Both the position numbers and the translations under genes were made by a program. Below, piece after piece: positions 16,228 through 25,033 of a stretch of DNA of 64,000 bases (the stretch's first letter is position 1; every line of letters starts with the position of its first letter). Location: the NCBI RefSeq assembly GCF_001514235.1, contig NZ_KQ948937.1, positions 2,199 to 66,198 on the forward strand, read 5' to 3'. This stretch comes from Streptomyces caeruleatus. GTDB lineage: Bacteria > Actinomycetota > Actinomycetes > Streptomycetales > Streptomycetaceae. The notes under the pieces are model-generated. The model searched no databases and was not told where the DNA came from. It worked only from the letters and a program-made list of their open reading frames with translations.

Positions 16228-17420
16228 GGGTGGCTCCTTGTGAGGTCGGGCGGGCACAGGGGCGTGGTGTCCAGGTCGGTGGACGATGCTTCGGTACGGG
16301 GGACGGCGCTGGGCCAGCGCAGGGCGACGGAGGCCCAGGTGAGACCGCCGCCGAAGGCGGTCAGCAGCGCGCGCTCGCCGGGCGGGACCGCTTGGTGTAC
16401 GGCGGGGTCCGCCAGGACCAGGGGGATGGAGGCGGCCGCGGTGTTGCCGAGGTCGCGGATGTTGCCGTACCGGTGGGCGGGCGCGATGCCCAGGCGGTCC
16501 GCGACCGAGTCCAGGATGCGCTGGTTGGCTTGGTGGCCGACGAACGCCTGTACCGTCTCCGGGGGCCAATGGGCCTGGTTGAGAGCCGAGTTGGCGGACT
16601 GGGTCATACGGCGTACCGCGTGGGCGTAGACCGTCCGGCCCTGCATCCGGAAGTACCGGTCCGCGGGGGCGGCGGGCGGGAGGTGCCGCGGGTGGCGGGA
16701 GCCGCCGTGCGGGACGGTGATCAGGTCGTCGCCACCGCCGTCGGTACCGAGGTCGGTGGCGATCACCGCCCCGGGTTCGTCCGTGGTGCCCGCACGCAGC
16801 ACCACCGCTCCGGCGCCGTCGCCGAAGATCGGCGCGGTCTCGCGGTCGGCGGGGTCGACGATGGTGGTGTAGGTGTCGGCGCCGATCACCAGGGGCATGG
16901 CGCAGGTGCCGGCGCGGACGAATGCCGTCGCCGTGGCCAGCGCGTACAGGAAACCCGAGCAGACGGCGGAGAGGTCGAAGGCCGGGACGGTGCCCAGGCC
17001 CAGCCGGTGGGCGACGGCGGGAGCCGTGGCGGGGCACGGGTGGTCGGGTGTGGTGGTGGCGAGCAGCAGCATGTCGGGTCTGTGGTTTCCGGCAGAGGCG
17101 AGCGCGGCCCGTCCCGCGCCGACGGCCAGGTCGCCGGTGCTGGTGCCGGGCTCGGCGTGACGGCGGCGGGCGATGCCGGTGCGGTCCCGGATCCAGGTGT
17201 CGTCGGTGCGCAGCGCGCCGCGTGCGACGACCGTGTCGTTGTCGACGACCGGGTGCGGGAGGCAGGCTCCGATTCCGGTGACGACCGCGGTTCCCGCGAC
17301 GGCCCGAGTCCCGTCCCTGGTGCCTACGATGCCCTCGGCCCCCGTGGCGGCCTCCGCTCCCGCCCCGCCCGTGGTGGAGCGCGGTGCGCTCGAACTGCCT
17401 TGGGATTCCCCGCTGTTCAT
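16200..17420 (-). CDS. beta-ketoacyl-ACP synthase III (FabH type), copy 1
   Basis: The 406-residue protein has the KAS III Cys-His-Asn set: Cys in DLSAVCSGFLYAL, His in VGHQANQRILDS and Asn in IRDLGNTAAASIPL. It also has GDGAGAVVLRAG and the end FGGGLTWASVALRW. It should prime chain synthesis from an acyl-CoA. It is longer than standard FabH (about 320-340): the extra residues are a low-complexity Gly/Ala/Ser N-terminal extension of roughly 45 residues and a C-terminal tail that runs over the ACP start. ATG at 17420 overlaps the stop of the SDR gene (ATGA). A second KAS III in the same operon implies two priming substrates or one enzyme with an altered role. Confidence 0.92.
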   Translation of the reverse strand: MNSGESQGSSSAPRSTTGGAGAEAATGAEGIVGTRDGTRAVAGTAVVTGIGACLPHPVVDNDTVVARGALRTDDTWIRDRTGIARRRHAEPGTSTGDLAVGAGRAALASAGNHRPDMLLLATTTPDHPCPATAPAVAHRLGLGTVPAFDLSAVCSGFLYALATATAFVRAGTCAMPLVIGADTYTTIVDPADRETAPIFGDGAGAVVLRAGTTDEPGAVIATDLGTDGGGDDLITVPHGGSRHPRHLPPAAPADRYFRMQGRTVYAHAVRRMTQSANSALNQAHWPPETVQAFVGHQANQRILDSVADRLGIAPAHRYGNIRDLGNTAAASIPLVLADPAVHQAVPPGERALLTAFGGGLTWASVALRWPSAVPRTEASSTDLDTTPLCPPDLTRSHPWTASTTAS

Positions 17421-18259
17421 GCGCTGGCGAAAGGCGAGGCGGGCTTGGGGTGGCCGGCCAGGCCGCCGTCCGGTACGGCGAGTCCGCCGTCGACGACCAG
17501 GGCGTGCCCGGTGACGAACGACGAGGCCGGGGAGGCGAGGAAGAGCGCGGCGCCGACGACCTCGTCCGCGGTGGCCCACCGGCCCATCGGGACGTGGCTG
17601 GTGAGCCAGTCCGACAGGGGGCCGGTCTCGCTGGCGAACGCGGTCATGTCGGTGCGGGTCCAGCCGGGGCACAGAGCGTTGACGCGGATGCCCTGCCGGG
17701 CCCAGCCGACCGCGAGGCTGCGGGTGAGGGAGAGCTGCGCGGCCTTGGTGGCGGCGTACGCCTCCATCATGGGCGTGCCGACCAGGCCGGCGACGGAGGA
17801 CATCAGGATGAGGCTGGCGCGGCCTGAGCCGGCCAGATGGGGGTGGGCGGCCCGGCACAGGGCGGCCGTGGCGTTGAGGTTTACGGTGACCACGGTTTCC
17901 CAGTCCTGCTGGCGGGCGTGCTGCAGCGGCGCCAGCAGGGGGCTGCCGTCCTCGGCGGTGGGCAGGGTGCCCGCGTTGTGGACGACGATGTCGAGGCCGC
18001 CGAGGGCGGCGGCAGCCCGGTCGACCAGGCCGGCCGCCGCGCCGGGTTCGGTCAGGTCCCCGTCGAGGGCCACGGCCTTGTGCCCCCGCTCCTCCACCGC
18101 GCGGAGGGTTGCGTCGAGCGCGGGCAGTGCCCGTGCGGTGACCGCCAGGTCGCAGCCCGCGTCGGCCAGGCCCTCGGCGACGGTCTTGCCGATGCCACGG
18201 GACGCGCCCGTCACCAGCGCGCGGGCGCCGTCCAGGCGGAACAGGTCGATGGCGTTCAT
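17417..18259 (-). CDS. 3-oxoacyl-ACP reductase, SDR family (FabG type)
   Basis: The 280-residue protein has ALVTGASRGIGKTVAEGL at the start, the structural NAG in VVHNAGTLP, the catalytic Ser in LILMSSVAGL, and YAATKAAQLSLTRSLA (YxxxK). It reduces the beta-keto group of acyl-ACP with NADPH. It overlaps both neighbouring KAS III genes by four bases. No dehydratase of the FabA/FabZ type and no enoyl reductase lie in this operon, so these steps must come from primary metabolism or be skipped, leaving a hydroxy or enoyl product. The acyl-CoA oxidase homologue upstream could introduce unsaturation instead. Confidence 0.92.
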   Translation of the reverse strand: MNAIDLFRLDGARALVTGASRGIGKTVAEGLADAGCDLAVTARALPALDATLRAVEERGHKAVALDGDLTEPGAAAGLVDRAAAALGGLDIVVHNAGTLPTAEDGSPLLAPLQHARQQDWETVVTVNLNATAALCRAAHPHLAGSGRASLILMSSVAGLVGTPMMEAYAATKAAQLSLTRSLAVGWARQGIRVNALCPGWTRTDMTAFASETGPLSDWLTSHVPMGRWATADEVVGAALFLASPASSFVTGHALVVDGGLAVPDGGLAGHPKPASPFASA

Positions 18260-19314
18260 TGCGGGGCTCCTTCTGACTCGGACGGACGGTCGGTGGCCAC
18301 AGAGGTGACGGCGGGTGCGCCGCTCCAGGTGAGGAGCGCGCTGCCCCAGGTCATGCCGGCGCCGAAGACGGCCACCAGGACGCGGTCGCCGGGCCGCAGC
18401 GGGTGTGCGGAGACGGCGCGGGCGAGTGCGTAGGGCGCGCTGGCGGCGCCGATGTTGCCGACCTCGTCGCCGACGACCACCAGGCGGTCGGCGGGGATGC
18501 CGAGTTCGGCACCCATGCGCCGGAGCAGTACGGGATTGGGCTGATGGGCGACGAAGCAGTCGATGTCCTCGATGCTCAGCCCACTCCGGTCGAGGGCGTC
18601 GGTGATGAGCCGGGGGAAGGTGTCGGTGATGAACCGGCCGATGGTGCGGCCGTCCATCCGGATGCAGTGGGCTCGGTCGTCGAGGGTGGACGCGCTGGCC
18701 GGGCTGCGGCTGCCGCCGGCCGGGATCAGGACTCGGTCGGCGAGGGCGCCGTCGGAGCCGAGGCCGAAATGGGTGAACCCCTGGCCACCCGGCACCGGTC
18801 CCAGGATCGCGGCGGCGGCCCCGTCGGCGAACAGGACGGCGGTGCCCCGGTCGGTGGGGTCGAGGAACTTCGAGTAGGCCTCGACGCCGACGACGGCCGC
18901 GTACCGGATCTCCGGGCTGCCGCGCAGCCAGTCGTGGGCCACCTTGGCCGCGAATAGCCAGCCCGAGCAGGCCGCGCTGACGTCGAGGGCGACGGCGGCA
19001 CGGGCTCCCACCGCGGTCTGGATGCGGCAGGCGGTAGAGGGTCCCAGTTCGTCGGGTGTGGAGGTGCCGCACACCAGCAGGCCGATGTCGGACACGTCGA
19101 CGCCCGCGGCGTCGGCCGCCGCCCGCACCGCGTGTGCCGCGAGGTCCGAGGCGGCCTCGTCGTCGGCGGCCACATGGCGTTTGAGGACTCCGGTTCGCTC
19201 GATGATCCACTCCGCCGTCACGCCCGCACCGAGCGCCACCTCGGCGTTGGTGCGCACGGTGGGCGGCAGGTGGGTGCCCATACCGAGGACGCCGATACGG
19301 CGCTCACCCGTCAT
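18256..19314 (-). CDS. beta-ketoacyl-ACP synthase III (FabH type), copy 2
   Basis: The 352-residue protein has the KAS III triad: Cys in ALDVSAACSGWLFAAKVA, His in CFVAHQPNPVLLRRM and Asn in DEVGNIGAASAPYAL. It also has FADGAAAAILGP and the end FGAGMTWGSALLTW. It is a full-length active-looking FabH, clearly different from copy 1. In the calcium-dependent antibiotic cluster, one FabH, one FabF, an ACP and an acyl oxidase make the unsaturated hexanoyl side chain, and the present set is similar but with two FabH genes. ATG at 19314 overlaps the acyl oxidase stop (ATGA). Confidence 0.92.
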   Translation of the reverse strand: MTGERRIGVLGMGTHLPPTVRTNAEVALGAGVTAEWIIERTGVLKRHVAADDEAASDLAAHAVRAAADAAGVDVSDIGLLVCGTSTPDELGPSTACRIQTAVGARAAVALDVSAACSGWLFAAKVAHDWLRGSPEIRYAAVVGVEAYSKFLDPTDRGTAVLFADGAAAAILGPVPGGQGFTHFGLGSDGALADRVLIPAGGSRSPASASTLDDRAHCIRMDGRTIGRFITDTFPRLITDALDRSGLSIEDIDCFVAHQPNPVLLRRMGAELGIPADRLVVVGDEVGNIGAASAPYALARAVSAHPLRPGDRVLVAVFGAGMTWGSALLTWSGAPAVTSVATDRPSESEGAPQ

Positions 19315-21164
19315 GCCGTGCCTCCTCGTGTCCAGGTGAGCGTGGTCCGCAGGGCGGTGTCGCAGTCCGTGGGCGCGAGGTCGGCGGGATACGCGAACGC
19401 CTCGATGAGCAGCGGCAGGTGGGGCCGGACCTCGTCGCAGAGCCGGTCGGCGGCGTCGGACAGTGCCTGGATGTCCGCCGGCCGCAGCGTTTCGAGCGCG
19501 AGGAGGGAGCCCGACCGGCGGCGGGCCGCCATGACGCCGTGCAGTGCCGCCAGCGGCCGCAGCGCGCGGGCCAGGTCGCGGTCCTGTGTCCCGGCGAGGG
19601 TGCGGACGACGTCCTCGGCGATGAGCGAGTCCGAGTAGACCTCGCCGAGCACACCGGCGTCCTCCAGCAGCGGGTTCCACGCCTCGAAGGGGGCGGCCGC
19701 CTCGGTGTCGCCCAGCCGCTTTGCCAGGTGCCGGGTCAGGTCGTGCCGATGACGGCGTACGACCATCGGCCACCACCCCGGGGACAGGGGCGAGGGCGAA
19801 GTCCCGGCGTCCGTTTTCCTGTCGTCCGCTTTCCGGCCGGCCGCGTGCCCGTCGGAGGCTTCGCGGTCGGCCGCTTCGGCCAGGGCGCTCCCGATGTCGT
19901 AGAAGATGAGCTGGCTGTCCCCGCCGGCCGTGTCGAAGGCGTGGTGGAAGCCGTGGTACCCGGCCAGCCGGTTGGCGTCCAGGTGTCCCGAGAGGCCGCA
20001 GCGGCGCTGGCACTCAGCGGTGATGCGGGCGGCCAGCCGGACCGCGGCGGCCTTGTACGCGGCCAGCGGACGGCTGACGGCGGTCCACGGACTGAACCCC
20101 ATCTCCGTGACGCTTCCCTCCGCGGGGGCATTGCGGGACTCCTCCCACAGCGCGCGTGCTCCATGGGCGGCACAGGACAGGGCAAACGCGTCGGCCAGCG
20201 CGCCCAGCACGGCGCGTTGCTGGGTGCGGTACGTGAGCAGGGGGACGCCGAGGGCCAGCCGCCCCTCTGTGCGGCGCCCCTGCGCGTAGGAGACGGCCTG
20301 GACTGCGGCGTGCCGGCTGGTAGCGGCGGCGACCGCCGGCATGGCCGCCCACAGCCCCTGGCCGACTCGCAGGGTGCGCTGCAGGCGTTCCGCGGCGGAC
20401 CCGGCGGGATCGTGGAAGGTGCCGTCGGGCGCGATGCGGGCGCCGTCGGCGAGCCAGTGGGCGTGCGGGAGCCGGGCATGGTGGAAGCGCACCTGGACGT
20501 AGTCGAGGGGCAGCGCGCCCAGTCCGATGGGCGAGGAGATCTCGACGCCGGGCAGCGGTCCGCCGTCGCCGGTCAGGTCGGCCACGAAGGCGAAGACCCC
20601 GTGGTCGGTGCCGCCCGTGATCAGTCGTGCCAGCACCACCGCCGTCTGCGGTATGTCCAGGGTGCCCGCGCTGCCGAACTTGGCGGCCGCTTCGTCCGGG
20701 GTGTGCAGGACGAACTCGCCGGTGGACGGCTCGAGTTCGGCCCGGGTGCGGGTCGCGAGGTGGCTGTTGGCCTGCCCTGCCTCGGTGATCAGGTAGACGC
20801 CCTTGGCCCGGCCGGACCGCAGGGCCGCCATGCGGGACGTCAAGTCGGCCGAATCGCCGCCCAGTTGGACCATGGACCCCAGGCAGAGCAGATGGTGGAC
20901 GAGTGCCGCCAGGCAGAGGGAGGGGTCGGCGACCGCCGCCCAGGCATGCGCCGCGGTCAGCCGTGCCGGGTCGTCGAAGAGGTCGTACGGCAGTGGCTCG
21001 CCCAACCGTCGTAGACGGTCCAGGAGTTGTCCGCCTCCGCTGCCGGCCGGGGCGTCGGTGGCGAGTGCCTTGTGCAGTTCGGAGAGGAAGGCGGGGTCGC
21101 AGGGGCCGTGGACGAGCCGCCGCATCTCGTCGCGGGTGGCCGTGGGCCGGTGTGCGAGGGGCAT
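19311..21164 (-). CDS. acyl-CoA/acyl-ACP oxidase (peroxisomal ACOX-like, HxcO-like)
   Basis: The 617-residue protein follows the peroxisomal acyl-CoA oxidase layout. It has KGVYLITEAGQANSHLATRT in the flavin region, then TAVVLARLITGGTDHGVFAF, VEISSPIGLGALPLDYVQVRF and MPAVAAATSRHAAVQAVSYAQ. A helical C-terminal half with GLSGHLDANRLAGYHGFHHA follows. FAD-dependent oxidation of an acyl thioester to the trans-2-enoyl form with oxygen is expected, as for HxcO in lipopeptide side-chain synthesis. A GTG at 21194 overlaps the acyltransferase stop, but I chose ATG 21164 because GGAGG stands seven bases before it. A Lys/Asp-rich insert near residues 440-455 looks variable. Whether it can also epoxidise is unknown. 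Confidence 0.85.
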   Translation of the reverse strand: MPLAHRPTATRDEMRRLVHGPCDPAFLSELHKALATDAPAGSGGGQLLDRLRRLGEPLPYDLFDDPARLTAAHAWAAVADPSLCLAALVHHLLCLGSMVQLGGDSADLTSRMAALRSGRAKGVYLITEAGQANSHLATRTRAELEPSTGEFVLHTPDEAAAKFGSAGTLDIPQTAVVLARLITGGTDHGVFAFVADLTGDGGPLPGVEISSPIGLGALPLDYVQVRFHHARLPHAHWLADGARIAPDGTFHDPAGSAAERLQRTLRVGQGLWAAMPAVAAATSRHAAVQAVSYAQGRRTEGRLALGVPLLTYRTQQRAVLGALADAFALSCAAHGARALWEESRNAPAEGSVTEMGFSPWTAVSRPLAAYKAAAVRLAARITAECQRRCGLSGHLDANRLAGYHGFHHAFDTAGGDSQLIFYDIGSALAEAADREASDGHAAGRKADDRKTDAGTSPSPLSPGWWPMVVRRHRHDLTRHLAKRLGDTEAAAPFEAWNPLLEDAGVLGEVYSDSLIAEDVVRTLAGTQDRDLARALRPLAALHGVMAARRRSGSLLALETLRPADIQALSDAADRLCDEVRPHLPLLIEAFAYPADLAPTDCDTALRTTLTWTRGGTA

Positions 21165-21190
21165 CGCTGGTCCTCCAGGGGGAGCGCGCG

Positions 21191-22198
21191 TCACCAGGGG
21201 AAGTGGGGTTCGGCGAGCGGGGCGTGGACGGGTGGTGCGGGACTTGTGCCAAGGACCCTGCGGGCACTGGAGGCCAGGGCGTCGCCCGTGCCCGCTTCGA
21301 AGAAGACATCCGGCCGGTGCGCGGCCGCCTGGCGCAGCGCGGTGGGCACCACGGCCGGCAGTACCAGGCAGTCCGCCAGGCGCCGGGGCAGGTCGTCGTC
21401 GGGGCGGTAGCGACGTCCGGCCACGGCCGAGTAGACGGGTGCGCGCGCCGGCGACAGGGCGTAGGCGCGCACCGACGACGCGAACACCTCCGACTGGGCG
21501 GCCAGCGCCGGGTGGTGGGCGGAGAACGGCAGTCGCAGCCGTACGGCGGCCACGTTCGTGTCGTCGGCCACCTTCTCGATCCGGGCCAGGGCCGGCACGG
21601 GGCCCGCGATCACCACGGACCGGTCGTCGTTGACCACCGCCACCACGGCGTCCGGCGCCCCGGTCCGGTCCAGCAGCCGGCGGGCGGATTGCTCCGAGCA
21701 GCCGAGCAGGGTCAGTCCGCCGGGGCAGGAGGACAGCACGACAGCGAGGTCATGGGCCGCGCGTGCCCCGTCGCCGACGGTGAGGACCCCGGCGGCGGTC
21801 AGCGCGGCGATCTCCCCGAAGCTCACCCCGACGACCGCCGTGGGGGCTCCGACGGACGCGCTCAGTGCCCGGTGCACCGCCATCGAGACACCGAACAGGG
21901 CCAGTTGGGAGGAGCCCGTGGCCGCCTGCGCCAACTCGCCTCCGGTGGGCGGCTGTCGTCCCAGTAGCCAGGGACCGAGCGGTCGCAGGCCGCGCTCGAC
22001 CGCGACCTCGTCGACCTGCTCGAAGACCTCGCGGAGGGCCGGGTTCAGGCGGTCGGAACGGGTGGCGCGGGCGGCATGGGCGGCGCGTGCGGCGCGGGTC
22101 AGGGCTCCGACGGAGAAGTCTCCCTGGCCCGGGAACAGGTGGACGGGCCCGTGCCAGGAAGCCGGACGCTTCGGTCCGCGCGAGGGACTTGTGGACAT
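21191..22198 (-). CDS. malonyl/acyl transferase (FabD-like, free-standing AT)
   Basis: The 335-residue protein starts with the transferase motif VHLFPGQGD. The nucleophile lies in VVGVSFGEIAALTAAGV (the usual GHSLGE is GVSFGE here, with Ser retained but the His before it replaced by Val). The second catalytic His is in LPFSAHHPALA. It should load an extender or starter acyl group onto the ACP of this operon. The His-to-Val change beside the serine is unusual for a malonyl transferase and might signal another substrate. It is the first gene of the operon. ATG at 22198 has GGAAGGA a few bases upstream. The promoter must lie between 22199 and 22423, divergent to the HTH-TPR regulator. Confidence 0.88.
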   Translation of the reverse strand: MSTSPSRGPKRPASWHGPVHLFPGQGDFSVGALTRAARAAHAARATRSDRLNPALREVFEQVDEVAVERGLRPLGPWLLGRQPPTGGELAQAATGSSQLALFGVSMAVHRALSASVGAPTAVVGVSFGEIAALTAAGVLTVGDGARAAHDLAVVLSSCPGGLTLLGCSEQSARRLLDRTGAPDAVVAVVNDDRSVVIAGPVPALARIEKVADDTNVAAVRLRLPFSAHHPALAAQSEVFASSVRAYALSPARAPVYSAVAGRRYRPDDDLPRRLADCLVLPAVVPTALRQAAAHRPDVFFEAGTGDALASSARRVLGTSPAPPVHAPLAEPHFPW

Positions 22199-22423
22199 CT
22201 CGTCCTTCCGCCCTGTCGGGCAGGTAGTCGGTGCACGAGGGGCGTACGACCGTCACGGGTGCGCCTCCAGTGCGCACTGCTTGCGGCCGAGAGGGGCGCC
22301 ACACCCTGAGCCTGACTCGTCGAAAGCGCTTCCACCGCCTATGCGGGGAGGCAAACGTGTTGAACACATGCGGACGTTGAACGGAAGTGCTCGCGACCGG
22401 AAGAGAGGGACAGGGAGAGGAGT

Positions 22424-23791
22424 GTGCGATCGCCCCGTACGCCGAACCAGGCCCTGCGACTCCTCCTGGCCGAGGCCGGGTGGAGCGGGGCCCAACTAGC
22501 GCGCCAGGTCAACTCGCTCGGCGCCGAGCGCGGCACCCCGCTGCACTACGACCGCACCACGGTCGCCCACTGGCTGGCCGGCAGTCGCCCCCGACCGCCC
22601 GTTCCCGCCCTCGTGGCGGAAGCCCTCTCCCGCCGTCTCAGCAGACCGGTCCTGGTGCAGCACACTGGGCTGCTCGACACCACGCTGCCGGGATACGGCG
22701 CCGGGACGCCGCCCGGTGAAGGGAACGCCGTGGAACGCCTCGACCGGATACTGCGTGACACCGACCGCCGCCGCATCGCCCTCGTCGGCGCCTACTCGCT
22801 GGCGGAACTGGTGATTCCCTCCGGTCCGCCGGCCGCCGAAGAAGGTCGGCCCGCCGCTTGGGACCCGCCGAGTTCCGTCGGTCTGGCGCACGTGCGTTCG
22901 GCCCGGGAACTGCTCATGGTGTTCTCGCGCGGTGACATCGTGCTCGGAGCCGGATCGGTGTGCGAGCCCCTGCGCCAGTACCTGTCCACCACGTTGCTTC
23001 CCTGGCTCCGAGGCGACTTGAAACCCGCCGTCCGGCGCGATCTGTTCACGGTGGCCGCACAGCTCACCTATCTCTGCGCGTTCGCTCACTTCGACATGAA
23101 CCACCACGCAGCGGCCCAGCGTCTCTATCTCACGAGCGTCGAACTCGCCCGTGAGGCGGGCGACATCATCGGTTACGCGCTCGCCCTGCGGGGACTCAGC
23201 GTGCAGGCCCACGGACTGGGGCACTTCGCTGAGGCCGATCACCTGGCCGAACATGCCGTACGGACCGGCGTGCGGCACGCACCGCCGCACCAACAAGCGT
23301 TCCTCCACGGCCAGTTGGCCGTAACTCAGGCCCGCCGGGGCGACCGCCGGTACACCCGCCACCTCATGGCGGCCGAGCGTTGCCTGGAAAGGTCGACCGA
23401 AGGCGCCTCCGCCGTCGGCGCCTTCCACTCCGGCTCACTCGCGCTCCAGCGGGCGACCGTGGCCAAGAGCCAGGGAGACCACCGTACGGCCGCCCGGACG
23501 CTCGCCCTCTCGCTGCGCGACCGGCCCGCCGGCGAGCGCCGCTCCCGTGCCCTCTGCCTCGCCGAACTGGCCGAGACCCAGCTGGCGTCCGGCCACCTGG
23601 AACAGGCGTGCCGGACCTGGCACGAGTTCCTCGACATCCTTCCGGACATACGCAGCGCCCGCGCCGACGACCGCCTTCGCACGCTGATCGCCTTACTCCG
23701 CCCGAACGCCAAGAACCCCGCTGCCGCGGCACTCCTCGGACGAGCACGTGGGATGCGCACGCGCGGACGCCGGAGGGGACCGTTGGAGTGA
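22424..23791 (+). CDS. HTH-TPR regulator (NsdA-like)
   Basis: The 455-residue protein has an N-terminal HTH region (LLAEAGWSGAQLARQVNSLG, then TPLHYDRTTVAHWLAG). A long helical body with tetratricopeptide-like repeats follows, such as AQRLYLTSVELAREAGD, YALALRGLSVQAHGLGHFAE and ALCLAELAETQLASGHLEQA. This layout is that of NsdA-type Streptomyces regulators of sporulation and antibiotic onset. GTG at 22424 has AGGGAG six bases upstream. It contains one TTA codon (23693-23695, residue 424), so translation should depend on the bldA tRNA. It is divergent from the fatty-acid-like operon and may control it, which is inferred. Confidence 0.85.
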   Translation: MRSPRTPNQALRLLLAEAGWSGAQLARQVNSLGAERGTPLHYDRTTVAHWLAGSRPRPPVPALVAEALSRRLSRPVLVQHTGLLDTTLPGYGAGTPPGEGNAVERLDRILRDTDRRRIALVGAYSLAELVIPSGPPAAEEGRPAAWDPPSSVGLAHVRSARELLMVFSRGDIVLGAGSVCEPLRQYLSTTLLPWLRGDLKPAVRRDLFTVAAQLTYLCAFAHFDMNHHAAAQRLYLTSVELAREAGDIIGYALALRGLSVQAHGLGHFAEADHLAEHAVRTGVRHAPPHQQAFLHGQLAVTQARRGDRRYTRHLMAAERCLERSTEGASAVGAFHSGSLALQRATVAKSQGDHRTAARTLALSLRDRPAGERRSRALCLAELAETQLASGHLEQACRTWHEFLDILPDIRSARADDRLRTLIALLRPNAKNPAAAALLGRARGMRTRGRRRGPLE

Positions 23792-23878
23792 CAAACGCGG
23801 GCACGGGGAGGGCCGAAGCAGCGCGGACCTGTTGGATGACGTTGCAGTTCCCGCCCTCCTTCGAACCCCACCAGGAAC

Positions 23879-24994
23879 ATGAACCGAAGCGTCCTCGCGG
23901 AAGTGCTCCACTCCACCAGCCTCCATGTCACCCCCGGCAGCCTCACGGTGGCCACGTCCTGGCGGCATCCCACGCGCGGCCCGGTCGACTGTCCGGCCCA
24001 TCGCCTGCTTGCCGCACCCGCCCGGCAGTCCGGTCTCGCCGCCGACTCCCGCCCCTTACCGGACGAGGAACTCCGAGACGGCCTCACGACGGCGCCGACG
24101 ACCGTCTTCACTGTCTCCTACGAGCGCCCCGAAGGCGGACACCGCGGCCTCGCTCTCGCCGCCCGCAGTGACGACCCCCCCGCCCTCTGCTTCGCCCGCC
24201 GGCAGATCGACTCCTGGCGAGCCGTGCTGCGTACCCGGCGAGTGCTCTACGTGGCCGCACAGGACCCCCTTGGCCCGCGGCCGTTGAGCGCCTCGGTGCC
24301 GCCGCAGGCTCCTGGAGGCTTCCGCGATCGGTGGCGCATCTGCGGCTGCCCTGCCGCCGCCGCGTGCCCGTCGGCCGAGAACGCGGAACGTGCGCTGCAC
24401 CGGTTCCTGGAACGGGGGGACGAGGTGGTCGTCGTGGGCACACCGCTCGCAGGATCAGGCGCCTGGGTGGGTCGGACCCTCCAGGGGGACCTCAGAGTGG
24501 TGAGCACTCCACGACAGGCGGAGACCCTCGCCGTCGCGGACCCTGACCGTCTCGCGTTCGTCGTCGCCCCCGGTGCCGTCGTCTCCGAGGTGGCGGACAT
24601 CCTCAGGGTGCTGCGCCGTCGCCATCCGCGCCTGCGGGGCCAGCATCCACGCGAGTGGTGCTACACCATGGACGATCTGCACACAGCGGTCGCTGCGGCA
24701 CTGGCCCAGTCCGACCGGCTCCTGGTCGTCGGCCAGGACACCAGCCCCGTAACCAGAACGGCGATCACCCAGGCGGCCCGCACCGCCCTCCGAGTCCGCG
24801 CCGTGACGACGCTGGACCACCTGAGTCCGGACGACGTCGACGCCGCGACGATCACGGTCCTGGATGCGACGGTCGACGGGCGGGCCCTCAGGGAGGTGGG
24901 TCGGGCCCTGGACGGCCTGGGCCCCGCAAGCCATGTCTGGCGTCAGGTACACACGTTCAAGGAAACCTCACACCCTGCCTACCACCCCCTTTAG
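23879..24994 (+). CDS. divergent IspH/LytB-like protein
   Basis: The 371-residue protein resembles HMBPP reductase (IspH/LytB) in its second and third domains. It has ACPSAENAERALHRFLERGD followed by EVVVVGTP, like the CP...GxxxVxIG segment, then LAFVVAPGAVVSEVADILRV and PREWCYTMDDLHTAVAAALA, like CYATQNRQ, and LLVVGQDTSP. Cys 163 and Cys 261 fit two of the three iron-sulfur cysteines. The usual first one in a GFCxGV sequence is not visible, although Cys 38 or Cys 104 could serve. The essential TxxxE region of IspH is also unclear. It may therefore lack classical activity or act on another substrate. A TTA codon lies at residue 60 (24056-24058). It follows the HTH-TPR gene by 87 bases. Confidence 0.6.
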   Translation: MNRSVLAEVLHSTSLHVTPGSLTVATSWRHPTRGPVDCPAHRLLAAPARQSGLAADSRPLPDEELRDGLTTAPTTVFTVSYERPEGGHRGLALAARSDDPPALCFARRQIDSWRAVLRTRRVLYVAAQDPLGPRPLSASVPPQAPGGFRDRWRICGCPAAAACPSAENAERALHRFLERGDEVVVVGTPLAGSGAWVGRTLQGDLRVVSTPRQAETLAVADPDRLAFVVAPGAVVSEVADILRVLRRRHPRLRGQHPREWCYTMDDLHTAVAAALAQSDRLLVVGQDTSPVTRTAITQAARTALRVRAVTTLDHLSPDDVDAATITVLDATVDGRALREVGRALDGLGPASHVWRQVHTFKETSHPAYHPL

Positions 24995-25033
24995 GAGCGC
25001 GGCTTCCAGGGCGACGAGGAACTGGCAGACCGG

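Noticed and set aside
22350..22385. GTGTTGAACAC inverted repeat as the operator of the HTH-TPR regulator
   Set aside because: Arms are only 5 bp and such short repeats occur by chance. I did not list it as a feature.
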